From Heterostelium album PN500 (taxonomy: Eukaryota > Evosea > Eumycetozoa > Acytosteliales > Acytosteliaceae), in contig NW_008805086.1 in NCBI RefSeq assembly GCF_000004825.1, positions 682,001 to 746,000 on the forward strand: DNA of 64,000 nt, read 5' to 3'. Position 1 is the first letter of the stretch; the number at the start of each line of letters is the position of its first letter. The position numbers were made by a program, and so were the translations under genes. A model generated the notes under the pieces. That model made no database searches. It was not told the origin of the DNA and worked only from the letters and a program-made list of their open reading frames with translations. Positions 43,401 through 55,494 of this stretch are shown piece after piece.

Positions 43401-44903
43401 TCTGACAATTGGCAATCTCGAAGGAAGAGAAGTGGAGGAGTTAACATATTGAGTGTTTATATTACAAATCGGTTTGAATAGAGATTTCCATGTTGGATCG
43501 TTGAACAGATTAATTTGGATGGTACCATTGGAGTAGTCAGTAATAAATATCTGGCTGGAAGAACCAATTCCCGAGGAACTTAAACTTATAGATTTCGAGA
43601 GTAGTGTAGTTGGCACGATTTGATCACCTTTGGCAATTACATCCAGTTGACAGGAGAATGAATTTTCAGCAAGTATTATGAATGGAATATTAATTCTTTT
43701 TGAATATTGAGATTGTGTGATATGACGATCTACCTTGAAAACTCTACCATTACAAGAATATGTAAAATATGCTACTCGTTGATAGTTACTTATATAGACA
43801 TCCATTTGATATGAAAAAGATAGATCCACTAGAGAATGACCTGGATTATTGATAATCGAAGGAGTACCGACAAGTAAACTACCATTGACAGAGGTAAAAT
43901 CGAGGGCGATTGGTGGTAGAGGTTTTGAATTGTTCACATAGAGGGTGGTACCCAAGATTGGAGGTGCCCTAACTTCTACTTGATCATCAGTACTGTTTGA
44001 AGTGAATAAATATACATTGTCACCTGAAACCTGTCTCAAATTTAACAACCGGTCTAGTTCATAGTCTCCAGCTTTCCGAAGAGAAACTCTAGAGAACAAT
44101 TCAACTGTCTTGAATAAAATAATCTTGAATGGTTGGGATGGAACGGAAATCATTGAAATGAAATCTTCTTCGGCGAAATTGTTAACTGAATAGGCAGGAC
44201 AATGTTTTCCAGCAGAATCCTGTGAGGACTCAGAATTGGCTAGATTCCCAATGGTCTTTGTTGGACTACATGTCGATGTGATGATGTTAACATAGTAGAG
44301 ATCTGGTTGTAGCATCATTGTTTGTAAGTTATCACCCTTGAGTAACGAATAAGTATTGCCATCTCCAGTCGATGAATTGAAAATGTAGAAAACCTGACAG
44401 CTCCGAGGAGAATCCATCACTTCTGCACACGATTCGTTCAATCCAACTACAGGTGGTCGATTGGAATCAATGAGTTTTTGGAAATTATATATAAAACTTG
44501 GATTTAAAACTGGTATGGTTACATTTGGTATTAATGTAAAGTTTAAAGTTCTCTCACCATTATTATATAATGACAAATCTATATATTCGGTAACTCTCTG
44601 ATTGGAAATAGGAACAGAGCCAACTTGATAGTTTAACAAATTCGTTCCAACCGGCAAATCAAATTGAAAAGTTGATGATATATTTATCTTGAATACTCTG
44701 CTAAGAGGTGTCAATATATAATTTGAGTTTCCATAACCCATCATATTATTCCAATTTACTAAAATATTAAGATAATTTAATAAAATAAATTTGAATATAT
44801 TTTTTCTTTATTTATACATACTGGTATAATTTAATTGTGAATTTGATAAACATATTACCAAAAATAAATTTAATATTAAAAAATGAATTTTTGAGGTAAG
44901 CAT
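40497..44903 (-). CDS. ComC-like EGF membrane protein (2 exons)
   Basis: Exon 1 (44903-44822) encodes a signal peptide (MLTSKIHFLILNLFLVICLSNS); a phase-1 intron joins it to one huge exon (44758-40497), 1447 aa in total. The ectodomain (to about 1070) is beta-rich with many N-glycosylation sites. A pair of EGF-like units follows (CVSANCNGNGRCDL...CICNNGWLGIACD and CGPNGELRAMTCQCKNNYTGPNCD). The membrane-proximal domain (VTELDLGDNIIETYELSNW) matches that of the paralogue at 20770-25638. A Val-rich TM helix (about 1400-1422) and a basic tail (KSRSATKKK) end it. Likely a surface adhesion or recognition receptor, by family. It shares the first intron's place and phase with the paralogue but lacks all later introns. 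Confidence 0.9.
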
Positions 44904-45924
44904 TTTAAATATGTATATAAATATAAATAGAATGAAAAAATATAAAAATAAATAAGAAGATCTTTAAAGAAAAAGTTTTAAAAAATATATATAAATATAA
45001 CTAATTAAAATATTATTTAACTCGATGTTGATTTGTATTGAAATCTATAGAATCTTTCATAATCATAAGTCTCTAAAGTTTAAATCTAATGTTCAAAAGA
45101 TGAACTTTCTATCTTGTTTTTAAATGAAAGAGAAAAAAATAGATGAAAATAAAAAAAGAAACAAAATGTCAATTTTGATATCTAATTTAAAATAAACTTC
45201 TTACATTTATTTGATTTGAAATTAAACAATTCTCTTTATTTCAAAACCTATTTGCACTCATTCAAATAATTGATAAAAAAAAATTAAAAATTAAATTGAA
45301 TCTTTTGTTTTTCTATCACTATAGAATGACGATATGATAGGTGTGTGATCTATAATGGACCACCTTTTTTTTTTGATTAAACAATTTTTGATTGATTGAT
45401 TAATAGAGGTCATAATTGTCAATCAATGATATATCACTATAAGTAAAAATCAACATCATCATCATCTTACACCACCACCACTTTTAATAAATTAAATTTA
45501 TTTTTAATTACTACCAGTTAAAAGCACACTAATTAACTTCACACAAACACACAAATCTATAATCTGATCACTCAATACCTCAAAAAATATTCAACATTCT
45601 ATATATTTTTTTTGATAATTAAACATTCCTGTGAAAATTTTATTATCTTTGAAAAATAATGTCTGATTAAAAAAATTATTAATAAAATTATAATTTAATT
45701 CTATTTCAAGAATTATAAAATAAAAGATTTATTTTTTATTAAATCTATTAAAATTTCATGGTATTACATTTATTATTTATAATATCAATGTTTGAAAAAG
45801 GAAAAAAAACGAATCATTCGTTTTTCACAATAAATTTTTTTTAATTTATTTTCTTTTTTTTATTTATTTACATATATATAATATATTAAAATAACATTAT
45901 AAATAATATAGTATATATAAGAGA
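44904..45924. other. Intergenic between divergent ComC-like gene and DPH2
   Basis: About 1 kb, very A+T-rich, containing both promoters. A CATCATCATCATC and ACCACCACCAC stretch lies near 45455-45480. No ORF or RNA gene recognised. Confidence 0.5.
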
Positions 45925-48003
45925 ATGAGTGAAGAGAATAATAATAATAAACAACATGTTCCGTTGTTCTTTACAGATAGTAGTGAGGTGTTGCTGCATG
46001 ATCACGATAAAGACAAGGCAGAGAAACAAGCGGCACTCGAAAAACAAAAGGAACAACAACAGATGTTTTCAGATGACTACTTTGAGATCGATACTAGTGC
46101 AGAGACTATAAAGCGGTTTTCATTCAAGAGAGTTGCTCTTCAACTCCCGGATAGTCTGTTGTGGGCAGCCAGAACGATCGTGTCACACATCGAATCACGT
46201 TGTGACAATCAATGTAAGGTATTCATTCTCGGTGATACTTCCTATGGTTCCTGTTGCGTAGATGAGGTGACAGCATCACATTTAAAAGCAGATTTTATCA
46301 TTCATTATGGTCATTCTTGTCTTTCACCGTATGTATCATATCATATATATATATATGATATCTAAAAAGTAATGATGGTTAAACTTTTTATTAACTAAAC
46401 CAACCATTTAAAATGGTTGTTGCTGGTTTTAGAGCAACTAAATTACCAGTTCAATATGTATTTGGAAAGAAGACCATAGATTCAGATGGTTTTATCAATA
46501 GCTATAAGAACCAATTCAAGAACGATGAAAAGACAATTGTATTCTATTCACTAGAGTATTCACATCAGGTTAAATCAATTTCAAATAGTCTAAAAGAATA
46601 TCAATCAGAGAATGTTGTAATCACAGATATCGATAATTTTAATAATATATATTATAGTCAATCATTTTTAAATAATAATAATAATATAGATAGTGATAGT
46701 AGTATATGTAATAATAATAATACACAACAAGAATGTTGTGGTCAAAAAGATAAAGAATCGCAACAATCAACAAGTTGTTGTAGTACCGATAATAATAGTA
46801 ATAGTAATAGCTGTTGTTCTAATACATCTACATCTTCATGTTCAACAAATAACAACAACAACAACAATAATAATAATAACAATAGTAATGATATAGATAG
46901 TAAATTAGTATTTGGTAGAAAGCTATCAATTGATCTAAAGGATATAGAACAATATAAAATACTATGGATTGGTGATGAATGTTTAACATTAACCAATTTA
47001 TTGATGAATTTTAATAAGAATAATGTAAGTTATTAATAACTTGGAACCAATCAAAATCAATACAATTCATTATACTTATTATTCTTATTTATGTTGTTAT
47101 ATTTATATTTTAGTTTTATAGATATAATCCAGAGAATAACAGTATTCAACAAGTAACACTCTCAAGAAATCAATCATTGATGAAGAGATATTATATTTCG
47201 AATAAATGTAAAGAAGCGAATATCATTGGTATAGTAGTTGCTACTTTAACAGTTCGTATGTATCTATTTGATTATTCTAGAAACCATATTATATTATTTA
47301 ACTTACAATTTATTATATATATAATTATTTAGAGAAATACTCTGAAACCATCGATAGTTTAAAAAAGTTAATCATTAAAAATGGAAAGAAACCCTATGTT
47401 TTTGTTGTCGGTCGTTTGAATGTACCAAAGTTGGCGAATTTCTCAGAGATTGACATCTTTGTGATTGTCGCTTGTCCAGAGAACACCATTGTCGATTCGA
47501 AAGAGTATTACAAACCAATTGCTACACCATTCGAATTGAACTTGGCACTCAGTGGCAATGAATGGTCCGGCGAATACGTAACGGATTTCGGTAAACTCTT
47601 CCCAAGACTAGTAGATCAATTAAGTAAAGATGAAAACAACGATAACAACAAAGATAATAGCAACAGGGAAGAGCGTGCAGAAGATGATGTCAGTGATGAT
47701 GAAGGTAACAGATATCATTTCTCATTGACAACAGGAAAGATTATGAAATATTATAGTAATACAAGTGGTATTAACAACAACAATAACAATCAGAACAGCA
47801 ATAATAATGGTGAAATAGTTTCAGTTGATAATAAATTTAAACAGCTGTCTACCACTGGTGCTGCTACCAATGCTAGTGAATACTTTGCCGGTCGTACCTA
47901 CCGAGGTTTGGAAACAAAGATCGGTGAGACAGAGGTGATCAAAGCAGTCGTAGGAAAGACAGGTATACCAAAATCCTATGATAATGATATTGCCAATCAA
48001 TAA
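45925..48003 (+). CDS. dph2: Diphthamide biosynthesis protein DPH2 with Cys-rich insertion (4 exons)
   Basis: Exons 45925-46328, 46433-47024, 47114-47255 and 47333-48003 give 602 aa. With DPH1 it forms the Fe-S radical enzyme that moves the 3-amino-3-carboxypropyl group of SAM onto the eEF2 histidine. Seen: [29 protein letters not shown] and HYGHSCLSP in domain 1, LPVQYVFGK in domain 2, and [13 protein letters not shown] with VIVACPEN and NLALSG in domain 3; [12 protein letters not shown] ends the family match. Between domains 1 and 2/3 an insertion (about residues 235-300) rich in Asn and Ser carries four Cys clusters (ECCGQ, SCCST, SCCSN, SSCS). This is not part of the usual fold. Acidic Asn-rich tracts also lie near residues 455-520. 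Confidence 0.92.
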
Positions 48004-48023
48004 TAAGTTTAAATAAATAAAAG

Positions 48024-48045
48024 GATGATGATGATGATGATGATG
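48024..48045. repeat. (GAT)n microsatellite
   Basis: Seven trinucleotide units in the 3' flank of DPH2, between two converging genes. Directly visible. Confidence 0.85.
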
Positions 48046-48111
48046 TTATCTTGAAAAAGGTATTATATTATATTAAAAAATTGTGTTTTGTGTTTTGTGT
48101 TATGTGTTTTG

Positions 48112-48872
48112 TTATAGTGAAAAAGTTGGTTGTTGACTGACTATTGGTGGGATAGCAGATGACGATGAAGATGAAAGTCCATCTTCGAGAGAATCTTGTT
48201 GTGAAGCGAGTGAAACTGATTTCTGACCGTATGGAACGAAATCCTCTGGTCCGAGCAATGGACGTGGTGGATCATACGCTGAGAATCCACCGAGTCCAAT
48301 TCCGGCAATTCCAAATAACATAAACAACAGGCTCATCACTCCTGTAAAATAATTACTGTCATTACTTCCCCAAATTAAAATACCAAGACTATAATCATTG
48401 TTTTATTGTGTTTTGTATTTAAACAAAAAGTTTGTTAGTTAGTTTTCAAAAAATCATATAATAATATGATAGATAGATCTATATATATGATACTTTACAT
48501 GAAATAAAAGACACCTCTTCCAGAGTAGGTATACATAAAATAATATTGACCATAGTGTTTAGCATATAAAGCAGTTCCTATCATGAAGAAACATAGTAAG
48601 CTGTGTATATTTAATTAATGTGATGTATGTGTTTGAAGTTCGTTCGTTAGTTAAAATCAACTTCACTAAAAAACGTTTTTGAAGATCGATCTTCAAGGTA
48701 AAACGAACGTTGCTATTCACCACCGTGTGATTGAATGAACTTACAGTAAAAGTACTCCATTGAAATGAATTTCTGTACGAGTGAATACAACTATAGATGT
48801 TGCAAACAATAGGATTGCAAGTAGAAAATGAATCGCAGTCATAGCTGTCGACATTGAAAATAGTCTTGCCAT
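48112..48872 (-). CDS. COPI-associated (TVP15-like) four-helix membrane protein
   Basis: Exons 48872-48745, 48600-48499 and 48388-48112 give 168 aa. Four hydrophobic helices: MTAIHFLLAILLFATSIVVF, VLLLLCFFMIGTALYA, GRGVFYFILGILIW and MSLLFMLFGIAGIGLGGFS; the GRG-F-Y motif before helix 3 is typical of COPI-associated/TVP15 Golgi proteins. The cytosolic tail is Ser-rich. A likely Golgi or ER-Golgi membrane protein involved in vesicle traffic, by family. The bases just before the ATG (TTTAG then CC) look like a splice acceptor, so a non-coding first exon is possible. The first coding intron holds an 18-bp palindrome. Confidence 0.82.
48679..48696. repeat. 18-bp perfect palindrome in an intron
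   Basis: TTGAAGATCGATCTTCAA is self-complementary. It is nested in a wider pair, GTTCGTT (48638-48644) with AACGAAC (48702-48708), all inside the 143-base first intron of the COPI-associated gene. Confidence 0.7.
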
Positions 48873-49280
48873 GGCTAAATTTTATATATATAAATTTAAT
48901 ATTTAAAAAAAAAGATAATAAAGTTCTAACTAACTAACTACTTTGTAAATTTAAACTATAACTAAACAATAAGTAAACTAGTAAAAGCTTTAAGATATAT
49001 TATTAAACAAGAAATTAGTTTTAAGAAAAAAAAAAAAAACTTTTATTAATTTAAAAAAAAAAAAATGAAATTATTTTTTTTTTTTGTTGTCATTCCTCAA
49101 ACAACAATTGTTTTTGTTTTGTTGTGCCACATAGACATAAAGCTTCTTTTATTCCCAAGAACATCATATCGTTGCGTGTGTGTGTGTGTTTAAACAAGTT
49201 GTTGTGTGAAAGAAGATCTTTTGATGTTTATACTAAAATTTTAAATGTAATAATAAAATAATTTTTATTTAAATTAATAA
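48873..49280. other. Intergenic
   Basis: 408 bases with A- and T-runs and a GTGTGTGTGTG stretch near 49177-49189. It holds the promoter of the COPI-associated gene. Nothing else seen. Confidence 0.5.
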
Positions 49281-49912
49281 TTAATATAAATAAATAAATA
49301 TAAATGATGATAATAATAATAGTAATAGGTTAGTTGTTGGTGGAATTAGATTGATTGTTGTTGCTTTGTTCTCATCTGCCATTGCGAATACATCTTTTTC
49401 AACTTCTGGTTCGCCAGCATATACTATTGTACCGTTATCGTAGTTGCAATGTGTTGCAAAGTTGGTATCCAGTGTAATGATGATCTCTGCCGATTCATCA
49501 AAGTTATCATCACCACCAGCATTAGCAGCACCACCAGCATTGAAAACGATATCATATACGATGGTATTACAGATCTGCCTGTTTATAGGTGTCATTTGAT
49601 GTAGTTTCTCGGTGGTTCTGTTGTCCGATTTCAAATAGACCTGCAGCATTGTCCCCGGTTGCACCGAGGTTATCGTGAGATTCGATTGAAATCCATACTC
49701 AAAAGGTGAGTCATAGAAGATCTTATAGTTCCATCTGGCACCGGCATCCAACTTGAATCTGTGAGTAAAACTTTCACCCAACTCTATCTTTCTGTCGATC
49801 AGCCACGTTCCACTGAAATTCGAAGCTAACGATATCGATGTTGATGAAGGTGATATAAAACATCCAAATACTAATAGTAATAAAATATTAAAATAGTTTT
49901 AAAACTATACAT
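49281..49912 (-). CDS. Probable GPI-anchored surface protein, start unresolved
   Basis: The clear part reads FSGTWLIDRKIELGESFTHRFKLDAG and continues about 190 aa with Asn-glycosylation sites (SNLTI, DNRTT) and Cys at intervals. The C-terminus has a small-residue region and then a hydrophobic end (NLLLLLLSSFIFIYLY) without a cytosolic tail, the pattern of a GPI-attachment signal. Upstream the frame encodes NILLLLVFGCFISPSS, a good signal peptide, but it meets a stop before any ATG; an ATG at 49912 is in another frame. A one-base loss in an A4/T4 run (49897-49904) would explain this; a 59-base intron skipping the hydrophobic stretch would also keep frame but leaves a poor signal. No recognised family. 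Confidence 0.6.
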
Positions 49913-50879
49913 TTTAATTGTTTTATTTTGTTTTGTTTTATTTGTTTATATTAATAATAGTTGTTACAATTGTTCTCTTTGTTTTTTTTTTATTTTCTAT
50001 GTTTGTTAAATTTTAAATACATAACATAATATAATTGTATTTAATTCGTATTTTAATCAAAAAGATAATAAATCAATCAATCGATCATTAAAAAACATCA
50101 GTCAGATCAAATAATAATCTAAAAGTCTAACATTATTTATATTAGAAAAAATAAAAAATATTATCAGATCCACAACAGTTCGCATGTATTTTTTAAATGT
50201 ATTTGATCACACTTTTGACATGTGTATGGTTTTTTTTGACATTCTTCATCCCCTTATCATTTGAAACGAAAAAACAATATCTGTGTGAACCACACATACA
50301 TATAAAATTCCAAAATGATTGATCTGACATACCATTTAACATTCAATATTGATTTTAGTAACAAACAAGTGTAATCTAAAATACAAAATTGAAAATAAAA
50401 TATCAATTTGTATAAATAATAAAATAATAGATAGTGGATTAATTTTCAATTCAAAAAAAAATGATAAATATTTATTTTCAAACAGGTATCTATAATTAAA
50501 ATATTTGTATTGATCTATAAGTAGATCTCTTTCAAAACTCTACTTGATTAATTTTCTTTTTTTCAAGAGAACTTATTCTTTTATAATATTTATTCAAAAA
50601 AAAAAAAAAGTTAACTTATTTAAGTAAACCATTTATTTTTTATTAAATTATTTTAATTTAATCTGATATGGATTTATTATTGGGTTAAATTAACAATGTT
50701 TTTTTTGGTTTTCACAATGAGGACAAGATTTTATCTGTGTGGTATTATTATGATATAGTAATGTGAGTTATTGAGAAATAAAAATAATATAAAAATGAAA
50801 ATCAACAATTGTTGTTCATATTCAATTTTATTTTTTTATTCATCTATTAGAAAATAATAATAAAAATAATAAATAAACA
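49913..50879. other. Intergenic between divergent genes
   Basis: About 970 A+T-rich bases with both promoters. A T- and A-run series and a small G-rich patch near 50735-50745. No ORF or RNA gene recognised. Confidence 0.5.
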
Positions 50880-51593
50880 ATGACAAAGAAAGTATTATTT
50901 ATCTTATCTTCACATGATAAACTCGGAAATTCTGGTAAACCAACTGGCTGGTATTTATCGGAGGCATCTCATCCATGGGAATCATTGAAGAAAGGTGGAT
51001 TTGAAATTGATATCTGTAGTCCCAAGGGTGGAGAAGCACCTCTAGATCCAACATCCGATGATCGTGTTAAAGATTTGGTTAACAAGGCATTCATGGAGGA
51101 TCACGACATTGCCCGAAAGTTGAAGAACACTCTCAGACCGGAGCAAGTCAACCCAAAGGATTATATGGCTATTCACTTTGTTGGTGGTCACGGTTGTATG
51201 TTTGACGTGGTCACCGACCAGAAGATTCACGAGATCGCCATGAAGATCTATGAGGAGCAACACGGTGTTATCAGTGCTGTCTGTCACGGACCGGCTGGCA
51301 TAACCAACTTGAAACTCAAAGACGGTAGCTATTTCGTGAGAGGCAAGAATCTCTGTGGTTTCTCCAATGAAGAAGAGGAGATTGTCAAGTTGACTCAGGT
51401 CGTTCCCTACTCATTGGAAGATCGTCTCAAAGAGAGAGGCGCCAACTACAAATCGAAACCAGCTTGGTCATCGCATGTCATCGTCGATGGAAATCTCATC
51501 ACCGGTCAAAACCCACAATCTGCAAAAGAGCTAGGTGAGAAACTAACCACTCTAATTCAACAAGTTGGTCAATCATGTACTGCAAATCAATAA
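50880..51593 (+). CDS. DJ-1/PfpI family protein, Hsp31-like glyoxalase III type
   Basis: A 237-aa single-exon protein. The fold starts KKVLFILSSHDKLGNSGKPTG; a Glu in YLSEASHPW, the nucleophile Cys135 in SAVCHGPAG and a following His form the family's catalytic site. GGHGCMFDV and the helix VPYSLEDRLKERGANY match Hsp31-type class proteins that convert methylglyoxal to lactate without glutathione or act as protein/nucleotide deglycases or chaperones. Length fits yeast Hsp31 (237 aa) better than human DJ-1 (189 aa). No targeting signal, so cytosolic. Stress-responsive expression is common in the family but nothing in the upstream DNA demonstrates it. Confidence 0.92.
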   Translation: MTKKVLFILSSHDKLGNSGKPTGWYLSEASHPWESLKKGGFEIDICSPKGGEAPLDPTSDDRVKDLVNKAFMEDHDIARKLKNTLRPEQVNPKDYMAIHFVGGHGCMFDVVTDQKIHEIAMKIYEEQHGVISAVCHGPAGITNLKLKDGSYFVRGKNLCGFSNEEEEIVKLTQVVPYSLEDRLKERGANYKSKPAWSSHVIVDGNLITGQNPQSAKELGEKLTTLIQQVGQSCTANQ

Positions 51594-52116
51594 ATTATTA
51601 CAAAGTAATACCAATAATCTTTATCTATATAGATAAATAAATCATTCTTTTGCTAAATAAAAATAGATATTAAATTTTCAAAAAGATAATTTTACTATTA
51701 TCTTATCTTATACATTCGTTTATTTTATTATATTTTGAATAATTCTGAGAATAAATCATTTTCCCCATTGTTGCAATAAAAATTTTGAGAATAAATTAAA
51801 AATGAGTCATCAAAGTTATATAATAATAAAATGATCGATAGTTAATGATTTATAATCAACAATTCTTCAAATTGTTATTATTATTATTATGTTTAAATAC
51901 TAATATATTATAGATTGATCACTAAAAAGTATAGTTAGATCTACCAGTTTTAATTAAAAGAAAAGTACAACAAAAAAGTATGTAGTTGTTATATCACACA
52001 CAAATAAAAATGAATTTTTTTTGTTTTTGTTTTTTTTTTTTTTTTTGAAATTAAAAATGTTCACAAAAGGTGGGATCGGTTGTTTTAATCATAGTTTGAC
52101 TTCTTAAAACTTATTG
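51594..52116. other. Intergenic before glycyl-tRNA synthetase
   Basis: 523 A+T-rich bases with a T14 run near 52030. It should hold the synthetase promoter. Nothing else recognised. Confidence 0.5.
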
Positions 52117-54403
52117 ATGTTTTCAAAATTATTTAAAAACCAACAACTTCAAATACAACAACAACAACAACCACTGTTAACACTACTTCTAAAACAACAA
52201 CAACAACAACAACAATATAAAAATATATATTTTAATATTACAAATAGATTAAGTAATAATATTAACTTAATTAGATTTAATAGCATCAGTAACAGTAATA
52301 ATATTGTATTTCATTGTCAGTCTTTTATTAATAATAGCAATAGCAATAGGAAAATGTCAATAAGTACCACACCAACTACAAAAGAACCAAACGTACGTGC
52401 AGGTGTTGAAGACCTCATGAAGCGTCGTTTCTTCATCACTCCAGCCTTCCAGATCTATGGAGGTGTCGCTGGTCTCTACGATTACGGACCTCCAGGTTGT
52501 GCCATCAAGGCAAATCTCATCAATTTCTGGCGTCAACACTTTGCTTTGAACGAAGACATGTTGGAAGTCGACTGTACCGCATTGACACCAGAGATCGTTT
52601 TAAAGTTTGTATTCACATGAAAGCTGCTGCTGGTTATTATTATTATTACTGATTGTACGTAAACTAACCTATCCTAAATAAAATCTATAGGACATCAGGA
52701 CATGTTGCCAAGTTTGCTGATTTCATGGTTAAGGATGAAGTCACTGGAATGTGTTACCGTGCCGACCATATCTTGGAGGCTCACGTCGAGAAGCTTCTGG
52801 AAGGAAAGGACGTCAACGAAGAGAAGAAGGCCGAATACAAGCACGTTTTGGCACGTGCTGGTGATGCCGGACAAGAGGAGTTGCATCAGATGTTGGTTAA
52901 ATACGGAGTCAAGTCACCAGACACTGGAAATGCCATCTCCGCACCATATCCATTCAACTTGATGTTCCAAACACAAATCGGTCCATCCGGTCAGTTGCTC
53001 GGATACCTCCGTCCAGAGACTGCCCAGGGTATCTTTGTCAACTTCCGTCGTCTTCTCGACTTCAACGGAAGTCGTTTGCCTTTTGCCGCCGCACAAATCG
53101 GTAATTCCTTCCGTAACGAAATCGCACCGCGTTCTGGATTGTTGCGTGTTCGTGAGTTCACAATGGCCGAGATCGAACACTTTGTACACCCCGATCGTAA
53201 GGCTCACCCCAAGTTTTGTGATGTCGCCACTCTCAAGACCAACCTCCTCACTGCCGAGGCACAGGGTACCACCAAGATGGTCGTCGAAATGAACTTTGGA
53301 GAAGCCGTTGCCAAGGGAATCATTAACAACGAGACACTCGCCTACTTTATGGCACGTACTCAGCTGTTCTTGCACACCGTCGGTATCAAGCCAGAGCGTA
53401 TGAGATTCCGTCAGCATCAATCCAACGAGATGGCACATTACGCTGCCGATTGTTGGGACGCTGAAATCCACACTTCCTACGGTTGGGTCGAGTGCGTTGG
53501 ACATGCCGATCGTTCATGCTACGATCTCAAGGTTCACTCTGAGAAATCTCAGGTACCATTGGTAGTCTTTGAGGAGTTCAAAGACGGTCCAAAGATGGTC
53601 GACACCATCGACGTCAAGATGAACAAAGGTTTGATGGGTAAGACTTTCAAGGCAACCGCCAAAGAACCAATGGATTTCTTGGATTCACTTTCCAACGATT
53701 TTGAAGCAGGTTTAACATTCAAAGAGAGATTGGACACTGATGGGTATGTTTGTTGTTATAATATATATATATAACATGTTTCAATTACACTCAATACTAA
53801 TTTTGATTTCGTTATTCCATTAATCTTTAAAGACAAGCTGTTATAAATGTTAATACCAATCAATATACTATTACAAAGGAAATGGTTACTTTGACAAAGA
53901 CACAAAAGAAGATCAGTGGAGAGAGCTATCAACCACATGTTATCGAACCATCGTTTGGTTTGGGTAGAATCATCTACTCGTTGATTGAACACGCATATTG
54001 GGTACGTGAAGGAGACGAACAAAGATGTGTTTTGTCTTTGCCAGCTATCATCGCTCCAGTCAAGGCATCGATTCTCCCATTGATTGGAAATGCCGAGTTG
54101 GCTCCATTCGTTCATCGTATCAATCGTTTGTTGAAGGAAGCCGGTATTTCATGCAAGGTCGACGACTCTGGTTCCGCCATCGGACGTCGTTACGCCCGTA
54201 CCGACGAAATCGGTATTCCATTCGGTATCACCATCGATTTCGACACCCTCAAGGACGACACTGTCACATTGCGTGAACGTGACACCACCAAACAAGTACG
54301 TATCCCAATTTCAGATGTCACTCAAACTCTCAAGCAACTCTGTGAGAACAACAGCACCTGGCAAGATGTCGTTACCAAGTTCCCAGCTTTCGAATCAAAT
54401 TAA
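52117..54403 (+). CDS. glyS: Glycyl-tRNA synthetase, dual mitochondrial/cytosolic start
   Basis: Exons 52117-52604, 52691-53743 and 53833-54403 give 703 aa. Class II dimeric enzyme charging tRNA-Gly. Seen: [52 protein letters not shown], motif 2 [17 protein letters not shown] with MAEIEHF, and motif 3 [12 protein letters not shown]; the anticodon-binding domain ([15 protein letters not shown]) closes it. The first 79 residues ([12 protein letters not shown], Gln/Asn-rich, basic, no acids early) look like a mitochondrial presequence; a second ATG at 52354 ([12 protein letters not shown]) would give the cytosolic form. One nuclear gene serving both compartments is known for this enzyme in animals and yeast. 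The WHEP domain of animal enzymes is absent. Very strong codon bias from exon 1's end onward contrasts with the A+T-rich presequence. Confidence 0.95.
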
Positions 54404-55494
54404 ACAACTTTAAAAAATTTACAAAACGACATATCTCAGAGATCCCCTTTAAATTTTCATAATGGAAATAATAAAACAAAACATATAAAATACATAAATT
54501 AAATTTATTTATTAATTACAATCATAACTAAACAAAAAAAAAAAACTATTTAATTAATTTTAAAAAATCCAAAACTTAAACTTCAACTCTAACTACTGTC
54601 AATGATTATTTGTTTTTTGTTTATAGTAAAAGTATGATTTTTTATAATAAAGATCAACTTCATATCGATATGTTTGTTGTTTTTTGTATAATATTAATAT
54701 TTTGGAGCTTTAGTATTGGAAATCTCATGAGGTATAGGTTATATCTTCGAAGAATACTTTGCTTTATTTTACAAATTATTATAATCTTCAAACCTCTAAA
54801 AATTTTAATAATTTTTAATTTTTCAGTTATTGATCTTTTAAAACCGATCCAATAAAAAAATAGATGTAATATGATTGATAATAGCCAGTTTATTTATTAA
54901 ATTTTAAAAATTAACTTTTTTTTAGCAGTTGGTCTTTTTTTTTTAAAAAATTAATTTTTTTTTTGAAGAGCTGCAAGTTGGATGTCCAACGGAATTTTGT
55001 TTTTGACATTTGAAATCTTAATTTGGCAAATTTGGTCAATCGAGCCCAAGTTTTTTTTTTAATTTAAAAAAAAAAAAACGAATATTGATTTTTTTGAATC
55101 AACATATCTTTAAACAATTTGAAATCATTGATATGTTTCATAATAGTGATTTTTTAGATCAGAATAGGCACATTGAGGTTTTTTGAAGCTCTCACCTCCC
55201 CCTCATTGCGAATGTCCTTTTGAACATAACATGGCAAGGTTTTTTAAATTAAAGTCTTTTTCAATTCTTTCGGTACAAGTCAAATTAACCATATGTTGTC
55301 CAGTAATCTTTTTTACTTTTCAAATGAAAAATAAAACTATTTTTTTTTAATTTTCTTTTTTAATAAACTTAGGTGCCCTTCCTATAAATTTAATGTTTGC
55401 TCAATGGATCAAGTCATTAGTTAAATTCTTAAACAAAACAACAACAATAACTACAACAAGTATCTATTTATTCTTAAAATAATAATTCGAAATC
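54404..55494. other. Intergenic, about 1.1 kb
   Basis: A+T-rich with short inverted repeats (GTTGGA-TG-TCCAAC at 54977-54990; AACATATC/GATATGTT near 55101-55135) and a CTCACCTCCCCCTC patch near 55191-55204. An ORF at 54610-54855 is Ile/Phe-rich noise. It holds the promoter of the expansin-like gene. Confidence 0.45.

Noticed and set aside
54610-54855. 81-aa ORF in the gap after glycyl-tRNA synthetase
   Set aside because: Ile/Phe/Leu-rich with gap-like base composition, no start context, no motif.
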